Shown here in pieces: positions 33,705 through 39,261 of a stretch of 39,261 bases of DNA. The stretch lies in NCBI GenBank assembly GCA_918026815.1, contig CAKJVC010000024.1, forward strand, positions 1 through 39,261. The letters run 5' to 3'. Below the pieces are notes generated by a model that searched no databases, was not told where the DNA came from, and was given only the letters and a program-made list of their open reading frames with translations. Numbering within the stretch: the first letter of the stretch is position 1; every line of letters begins with the position of its first letter. Both the position numbers and the translations under genes were made by a program. The stretch comes from Chalara sp. BL73. Lineage: Eukaryota; Ascomycota; Leotiomycetes; Helotiales.

Positions 33705-34253
33705 CAGTCGAAACTGTTTATATGAAACTCCTTATATGAAAAACCTCTAGATATGGGAATGAAGGCCTGGAACAGTCGATTTTATAGTGGGTAGATGGGA
33801 AAACCTCTTTAAAAGCATATGGGAATGAAATACAAGCTTTTTTGGTGCATTCCCATATAAGAATGTGGTGGGGCCTAAGTTCCTGTTCCCAGATTAGTTA
33901 TTATATGATTGTCAACACCCCTTAATTGAACCAAAATACCTTTGTTTTGACCTTTTCTAAGCTTCATTATGCCTTATCGACGAGCTAGGAAACCAGTTAT
34001 CCTAAGTGTACTAATCGAGGCACAGCCTAGAAGTCGAAGGCGTCGTAATCCTACAAATGAAGAGAAATATGGCCTTCGATATCTACGGAACCTGAATTGC
34101 AAGGCCGCAGACGATTTTGGTGTATATACCACTAGAAAATGCTTCTAGAATGCAATATAATCTTGCTTACATAAGACCTCTTTACATGGGAAACCCCTAT
34201 ATATGGGAATCAGGATTTGGAACCAAGCGTTCCCATATAAACAGTTTCGACTG
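33705..34253. mobile_element. MITE of pogo/Tc1 type with TA duplication
   Basis: The 20-bp ends are CAGTCGAAACTGTTTATATG at 33705-33724 and its exact reverse complement at 34234-34253. TA flanks both sides (33703-33704, 34254-34255), as for pogo/Tc1 insertions. Length is 549 bp. Inside are several copies of ATATGGGAA in both orientations near the ends and a 59-codon ORF. It has no DDE domain, so it would depend on a transposase supplied elsewhere. Confidence 0.88.
33969..34148 (+). CDS. Small basic ORF inside the MITE (59 aa)
   Basis: An ATG-to-TAG frame of 59 residues, starting MPYRRARKPVILSVLIEAQP and rich in Arg (RSRRRRNP in the middle). Family not recognised. It sits centrally in the MITE, away from the inverted repeats. 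It may be a shortened N-terminal piece of an ancestral element gene, or chance. Confidence 0.35.
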   Translation: MPYRRARKPVILSVLIEAQPRSRRRRNPTNEEKYGLRYLRNLNCKAADDFGVYTTRKCF

Positions 34254-34533
34254 TATTCAACATGCTGTAGGATACCGCGTCTAATCCCACGAGCATGGCG
34301 CATTCCCGCTTACTAAAGATTCACAGGCTGCTTGCTGCTCGACTAGCGTACCTGATGGACCGCTTAGCATAAAGGGCTAACAGCTTCGTCTTTTTTAATG
34401 AATTCTACTTTGAAACTAGTGTTATATTGGCTTTACGCAGTAATAACTCTAAAGAAACCCCCCCACGATCTATCCTTATCCCAAGAACCTTAAATTGGCC
34501 TGGAGCTCAATAACTAAAACTCTTGTCTTCTTA

Positions 34534-34870
34534 TCAGTCTGTTCGCTCATGACTAGTATTCTCTAATCGAATGGCGCCGTTAGCACGCCGAGGACTATGC
34601 CCGTGTATGATTTGGGGAAGGAGCTCGATAATTTTGATAATTGCATCGGAAGAATGATTGTTGGTAGCTCCAACTCGATTTTCAGGGTCCCCTAGCATAA
34701 AAATATAAGCAGTATAGAGAGAAATGTCGAAAGAGAGGTGTACCTGATGGCATTCGCGAAGTACGTGCTGCAAGGGTAGCAAGAACTGCTGCGACGCCGA
34801 GAATTGTGGCCATGATGCCGAAGATAATCGCTACGATTTCGCTAGTAGAAAGTCCTGACTTAAACGTCAT
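34534..34870 (-). CDS. Small single-pass membrane protein, 94 aa
   Basis: Two exons, 34744-34870 and 34534-34691, around a 52-bp intron (GTACAC..GCTAG). The ATG at 34870 opens MTFKSGLSTSEIVAIIFGIM. A hydrophobic helix spans about residues 11-34 (EIVAIIFGIMATILGVAAVL). A polar C-terminal tail follows (DPENRVGATNNHSSDAIIKI, then PRRANGAIRLENTSHERTD). Both exons keep frame and there is no stop. I recall similar short helix-plus-tail proteins in leotiomycete genomes but know no function, and no domain is recognised. Confidence 0.6.
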
Positions 34871-35132
34871 TATATACTTCTAAATAAAAACCATTAACTA
34901 TTAAAGGGTAATACCCATCGACTTGTATTTGGCGAAATCACGTGACTATGGATATCTTGATGGCTTATTATGCGTGCTCTTTGCGTGCTGAAGCTCGCGT
35001 TAAGCTTACACTACTCTAGATGGGATTTAGTCCAACTTCTAATGCAATGGACAAAATCGAAGGTGTTAAGTGAGTGAATGATGGACCTAAAGATATACAA
35101 AGCAATTTCTTGATTCTGGTGAGTGACCATGA

Positions 35133-35489
35133 TCATATAAATATGGTTTTGCCCTCCTTGAAGCTTATGGTTTGGGGGCAGACAAAAACCCCCAGGTGGA
35201 TCACTGACAGGGGGGGTTGACAGGGTTGAATTGCGGAGAAATCTTCAAGAGCCCCCCTGTAGAAAGCTCGATTCTGCCGCCAATCATAAGATTTGGTGGG
35301 GACCTCACTGAAAAAATGGTGTTTATTGTAACCGAAGCCGTGCGCTTGAGCAAAAGCAAAACGCTCATTATACGAATTGAATTCACCTTGCGGAGGAAGA
35401 GATAAAAGTTCGACAATAGAAGCCGTAGAATCGATGCTGGGAGCTTCCAGGGAGGGCAAATTTACAGTGGCAGATGCAGTCGATGCCAT
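35133..35489 (-). CDS. Hypothetical protein, 118 aa, possible MULE N-terminal fragment
   Basis: The ATG at 35489 begins MASTASATVNLPSLEAPS. The segment LPPQGEFNSYNERFAFAQAH is reminiscent of the FAR1/WRKY-GCM1-type DNA-binding start found in some fungal MULE transposases. No catalytic part follows, so this would be a fragment. Family assignment is tentative. Confidence 0.35.
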   Translation of the reverse strand: MASTASATVNLPSLEAPSIDSTASIVELLSLPPQGEFNSYNERFAFAQAHGFGYNKHHFFSEVPTKSYDWRQNRAFYRGALEDFSAIQPCQPPLSVIHLGVFVCPQTISFKEGKTIFI

Positions 35490-36378
35490 TTGAGAGAGGC
35501 GACAGCAAGGTAGCGACGACGAGGTCAATATGATATCAATCAGTTATGATACCAAGGGTTACATACAAATTTGAGTGGTCCTTTTTCTGACCGCCTTCAT
35601 TCTACAAGGGTTCTCCTGAATCGCACCCCGACGAAACAGTACTGCAAATAGGCTGTACCCTAGTAAAAGAAACGCTCAGCTTTATCTTGAAACCACTGAC
35701 AACCTGGGGAGTTGTTTCTTTACGTACATAGGGTGATTTTACTTGGCACACACATATACGCAAAATTGGATGCGCCCGCACTGTTTGCCAGGATTGTGCA
35801 TTAACGGTCCAAACTTCCACTTGGCGGTTTTCCTCTGGCGGAATTGGGCGCTGAGGCTGGTGCATCTGGGTGCATCTGGGCCACGTCAATTTAACACTCA
35901 GCCAGAAACCAGGATTCTCATAGCCCGAAACGGTATCCCAGGACTTGCGTTAAGCCGACATCCTCCGTCATCCCATTCATCATCCTTCTATAGGCCTTCC
36001 ATTCTTGACGCCAAGCCCTGACCTCATCCTGCTAGACCGCGTCAGCATTGCTAAGTTACAGCTATCCTGTTTTTCGCTTTTCCGTACAGTCAGGAAGTGG
36101 GGCTCTCGTTTGCTGCTCGGAGGAACGGTATATATATGTCGGCTGCCTGCCTCTGCGTTGGTTTTTATAATTTCGACGTGAAATTCTTCGTGATTTTGCG
36201 GTCGAGCGGTCACGCTCGGCTTGTGCTTCCAGGGGCGGAGTGAAGCACTTCTCGCTGGGGAACTGAGAATTGGTATACTTGAGAACTGCAAGTAGAAAGC
36301 AGAGCAGCTATCTCTTCGACTGTATAATGCCACCTTAGGGACGTGCGCAACCGTGCTCAAAATGAGGCTTTTCGTCTA
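35490..36378. other. Intergenic stretch before the pogo element
   Basis: No supported gene. The minus-strand frame 35980-36360 starts at TTG and shows no known domain. The duplicated 12-mer GGTGCATCTGGG near 35858-35881 is a tiny tandem repeat. Confidence 0.4.
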
Positions 36379-36389
36379 ACGTATTCCAC

Positions 36390-36423
36390 AAGCGAGCGGT
36401 CCACCCAAGCGAGCGGTCCACCC
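36390..36423 (+). repeat. Two tandem 17-bp units in the left pogo terminus
   Basis: AAGCGAGCGGTCCACCC repeated at 36390-36406 and 36407-36423. The right end has three. Confidence 0.9.
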
Positions 36424-36460
36424 CTAACCAAAAAGCGCGACCTATAATCTTTAATATACA

Positions 36461-38105
36461 ATGCAACAACCATCTTCTCTTCAATTACCTCATAAAGAGG
36501 GTAAAATATCTCTTGCTATAAATGCTATCAATCACGGCCAATTTCAAAGCGGACGAAGCGCAATAAAGACGTACGACGCGGTGCGAACGACGCTCCGACG
36601 ACGACGCGCCGGAATCCGTCCGCGACGCGATTGCACGCCCAATTCGAGAAAGCTTACAGAGCTAGAAGAATCAGTTATTATTCAACATATCCTAGACCTA
36701 GATTCACGAGGGTTTTCGCCCCGATTAAGTGCCGTGGAAAATATGGCCAATAACCTTCTCCGGGCTCGCAGTGGAGGCAAGGTTGGCAAGAATTGGGCAG
36801 GGAACTTTGTCAAGCGCTCTCCAGAGCTTAAAACACGATTCAATCGCAAGTACGACTACCAGAGAGCCAAGAACGAAGATCCAAAGGTTATCCGGAAGTG
36901 GTTTAGACTCGTACAGAATACTATCGCTAAGTACGGTATCCACGAAGACGACATCTTTAATTTCGACGAAACAGGCTTTATGATGGGCATCGCTTCCACG
37001 GCAAAGGTTATTACGGCCTCAGAGCGACGCTATCGACCTAAAATGGTACAGCCAGGAAATCGCGAATGGGTTACAGTGATCCAGGGAATCAACGCGCAAG
37101 GCTGGGCCATTCCCTTTCGTAATCTTCGCTGGACAATACCATCTCTCAGCATGGTACAGCGAAGAAATACCAGGTGATTGGGTTCTCAGTGTAAGCGAAA
37201 ACGGCTGGACGACAAATGAGCTTGGTTTTGAATGGCTTCAGCACTTTGAGAAGCACACAAAGAGGCGTACAAAGGGCACATATCGTCTCCTTGTCATTGA
37301 TGGCCACGAGAGCCACCACTCGCTTCAATTCCAGGATTTCTGCAAAGAAAACAATATTATTACACTCTGTATGCCTCCACATGCGTCTCATTTCCTTCAG
37401 CCACTTGATGTAGGCTGCTTTGCGCCTCTTAAAAGGCGTACGGCGGCCAGATTGAGGACTTGATCCGGAGCGGCATTAACCACATTACTAAACTTGAGTT
37501 CCTACCAGCATTTCGAGCAGCATTTGAAGCCTCTTTTACTAAAAGCAATATGCAAGGAGGCTTTCGAGGTGCAGGGCTCGTTCCGTACGATCCAGAGGCT
37601 GTAATTTCAAAACTTGATATTCAATTCAGGACTCCAACACCCCTATCGCAGAAGACGTTCCCTGGGAGCCGAAAACACCAAGCAACTCTCTTGAATTAAC
37701 CTCGCAAACGGAGCTAATTAAAGTTAAAATTGCACGCCATCAAAACAGCTCTCCTACAGCCATCAATACAGCAGTTGATCAGGTCCTCAAGGGCGCGCAC
37801 AAAATAGCTCATCAGCTCGCGATTCTTCAGGCGGAAAATGCTGCTCTTCACAAGGCTAACGAACTTGTAACACAGCGAAAACATCGCCAAAAAAGCGAAT
37901 TCAGCAGCGAGGGTCTCTTACAGTTCAAGACGGCCTAAATTTAATTGATCAATCGGACATTAATACCCAAATTTTGGAGGATATGCGTCAAAGTAGTAAT
38001 AGTTCACATGCGACTGTGGGACGTCAAAGGCGATGTGGACGCTGCCGCGAGCCAGGACATCGCATTACAACATGTTCCCTAGGTCCTCAAGACATTGTAG
38101 ATTAA
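36461..38105 (+). pseudogene. pogo/Fot1 transposase (HTH-Tc5 plus DDE_1), frameshifted
   Basis: ATG 36461. The N-terminal helix-turn-helix region runs to about residue 60 (INAINHGQFQSGRSAIKTYD), then a Tc5-type HTH (SPRLSAVENMANNLLRA). The DDD catalytic core has FNFDETGFMMG (first Asp), LVIDGHESHHS (second) and LDVGCFAPLK (third). The tail has a Leu/Asn-rich helix (LAILQAENAALHKAN) and a CCHC knuckle (CGRCREPGHRITTC) ending at TAA 38105. The frame breaks near 37118 (AIP to FVIFAGQYHL), near 37437 (LKR to YGGQIEDLI), near 37642 (RTPTP to IAEDVPW) and near 37895. Each needs only one or two bases, so decay is fairly recent. All three acidic residues survive. Confidence 0.88.
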
Positions 38106-38177
38106 TTATTTTTATTAGAATTAAATTCCTCAAGGCGTTGTAGAAATATATGTATTTAAAGTGGCTAGGTAGAGCTA

Positions 38178-38228
38178 AGGTGGACCGCTCGCTTGGGTGG
38201 ACCGCTCGCTTGGGTGGACCGCTCGCTT
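38178..38228 (-). repeat. Three tandem 17-bp units in the right pogo terminus
   Basis: Units at 38178-38194, 38195-38211 and 38212-38228, the reverse complement of the left units. The innermost one differs at its edge base. Confidence 0.9.
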
Positions 38229-38340
38229 GTGGAATACGTTAAAGGTAAGGATTTAAAAAAGAGGGGAACAAGGGAGAAAAAATCTTCTAAAACAGAAGGG
38301 AAGAGGCTCATCGACCCCACCACCAGTGCCGTAGCTGCTG

Positions 38341-38642
38341 CGAGTAAGAAACACTCGTGGCAACAGGGATCCAACAAGGAGCCACAAGCCTAAAACTGGT
38401 CCTGGGCCAAGCTATTGGAAGCGCGCCGATGGATATCGAATGTTCGATGACGAACTAGTGCAGCTCCCACAATTGCCCGTAAATGGTATGTCTACCTTCT
38501 ATCTCGAAATTGGCCATATTAATGAGCACTGCTACTAAAACTCTTAATTTTTGTTATTGCATGCCATTCTCTCTATTAACTGAAAGGAATCGTCCCCAAA
38601 TTCGTCCATGTCTTTCCCATCTCTGAGATCTGGCATGCTTGA
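38341..38642 (+). CDS. 3' end of an unrecognised gene
   Basis: An exon ending at 38485 reads GPSYWKRADGYRMFDDELVQ and then LPQLPVN. A 101-bp intron (38486-38586, GTATGT..AAAG) keeps frame into GIVPKFVHVFPISEIWHA and a TGA at 38640-38642. The aromatic and acidic content looks coding, but no family is recognised. Upstream exons are not resolved: the same frame has a TAG at 38332, and 38240-38390 is Lys/Ser rich in another frame. The gene may have been cut by the pogo insertion next to it. Confidence 0.4.
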
Positions 38643-38872
38643 CCTGATACTCCAGGCCATGGCCGCAGTAGCCATTCATCAAACAGCGCCTTTATCGCTA
38701 GCCATTCCCCCATCTTCTACATAGAGGGCTCCAATCTTAGTCGCTATGCCGTCTTGATAATAGGCGACCAGGACAAATCAGCAGCGTCGCATTCGAAGCG
38801 GAACAAAGAAGACAAATATACTTCAGGACCGGGCAGATTGCCAACCTTAACGTACATGTCCACCGAGGATGC

Positions 38873-39238
38873 CTATTTCCTGTCCTCCGTAATATAGCAT
38901 GCTCCCTGTTTGCTCTCGTCCATCCCCAAGTTTCTAATGTGGATCGAGGCACCTGAAGAAGCTGAACCATGGTCCGGCAGAGTGTTTGACATATCAACCT
39001 GCTCATTCGGTCTGCGACTTTGTCCCTTTAGTCTGCTGCAGATAGGTGTTGTCGTCTTTGTTTCAAGGCGAGATGAGGATGAAGGGTCTGCAATAGCCAG
39101 GGGAGCATGTTCGAGGTGCGTTTGCATTTGTTGTCGCTTCAGCTGTTCCTCACGTCGCTGCCGGCGTTCGGCATCGATAGATTGCTTTGCTAAGTAATAT
39201 GCGCCACCCCCAGCAATACACAGGCTACCCCAGCCCAC
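38873..39238 (-). CDS. DUF4748-type small protein, 3' exon, partial
   Basis: The minus-strand exon begins after a splice acceptor (CCTAACCGGCTTAG, with a branch-like CCTAAC), so the start codon lies beyond the window. It opens VGWGSLCIAGGGAYYLAKQS, the glycine-rich hydrophobic segment typical of fungal DUF4748 proteins. A basic helix follows (DAERRQRREEQLKRQQM), then a polar Ser/Thr-rich tail ending at 38873. Function is unknown for the family. The hydrophobic start suggests membrane association. No stop or frameshift is seen inside the exon. Confidence 0.65.
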   Translation of the reverse strand: MGWGSLCIAGGGAYYLAKQSIDAERRQRREEQLKRQQMQTHLEHAPLAIADPSSSSRLETKTTTPICSRLKGQSRRPNEQVDMSNTLPDHGSASSGASIHIRNLGMDESKQGACYITEDRK

Positions 39239-39261
39239 CTAAGCCGGTTAGGCGTAGGTAT

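Larger units (their letters stand above)
36379..38239 (+). mobile_element. pogo/Fot1-type transposon, full length, inactive
   Basis: The 1861-bp element starts ACGTATTCCACAAGCGAGCG and ends with its reverse complement, flanked by TA (36377-36378 and 38240-38241). The inverted repeats contain a 17-bp unit (AAGCGAGCGGTCCACCC), two copies on the left and three on the right. It carries a frameshifted transposase gene of pogo type. Confidence 0.88.

Noticed and set aside
35201..35416. 71-codon minus-strand frame overlapping 35133-35489
   Set aside because: Lies in another frame of a better candidate and has no recognisable features.

Overview
The window is ascomycete fungal DNA. Short introns of about 45-175 bp with GT..AG borders, fungal protein families (STAND/NACHT-ankyrin, DUF1687, DUF4748, CaMKK-type kinase, ZIFL-like MFS transporter) and fungal transposon types (Tad-like LINE, Helitron, hAT, MULE, pogo/Fot1) all point that way. 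A leotiomycete such as one of the Helotiales is my best guess from protein style, but this is not proven. No bacterial-type operons, rRNA, tRNA or CRISPR were seen.

Layout. 1-3113: decayed Tc1/mariner tail, a cluster of three palindromes, a rotted NACHT-ankyrin (NLR-like) pseudogene and, on the minus strand, a short coiled-coil protein gene with a probable one-base deletion. 5359-11494: the main host block, with a six-exon MFS transporter (+), a CaMKK/Ssp1-like protein kinase (-) carrying one frameshift in a homopolymer, and a three-exon DUF1687 mitochondrial redox-type gene (+). 12225-24367: a transposon island made of a LINE ORF1 (gag) without its reverse transcriptase, a frameshifted Helitron Rep region without helicase, and a hAT element that carries inside it a complete, apparently intact MULE. 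The MULE has 73-bp terminal inverted repeats, a perfect 9-bp target duplication and a 656-aa transposase.

25850-29664: an eleven-exon gene that can be spliced into one open frame of about 1056 codons, ending in a C48 (Ulp1/SUMO-protease-like) catalytic domain with His, Asp and Cys all present. 30257-31473: a polo-kinase-like gene (-) that has lost its HRD and DFG catalytic motifs (pseudokinase or pseudogene). 31697-34254: pogo remnants and a 549-bp MITE with TA duplications that carries a 59-codon ORF. 34534-34870: a small two-exon membrane protein gene. 36379-38239: a full-length but frameshifted pogo/Fot1 element whose inverted repeats hold tandem 17-bp units. The end of the window has the 3' end of an unrecognised gene and the partial 3' exon of a DUF4748 gene.

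The host genes do not form an evident pathway. The strongest themes are layered transposon insertion and decay beside a few intact accessory genes: the C48 peptidase gene, the small membrane protein gene and the MULE transposase. Exon structures were built by hand from splice consensus and frame continuity. Many ORFs in this AT-rich DNA lack an ATG and were treated as chance.
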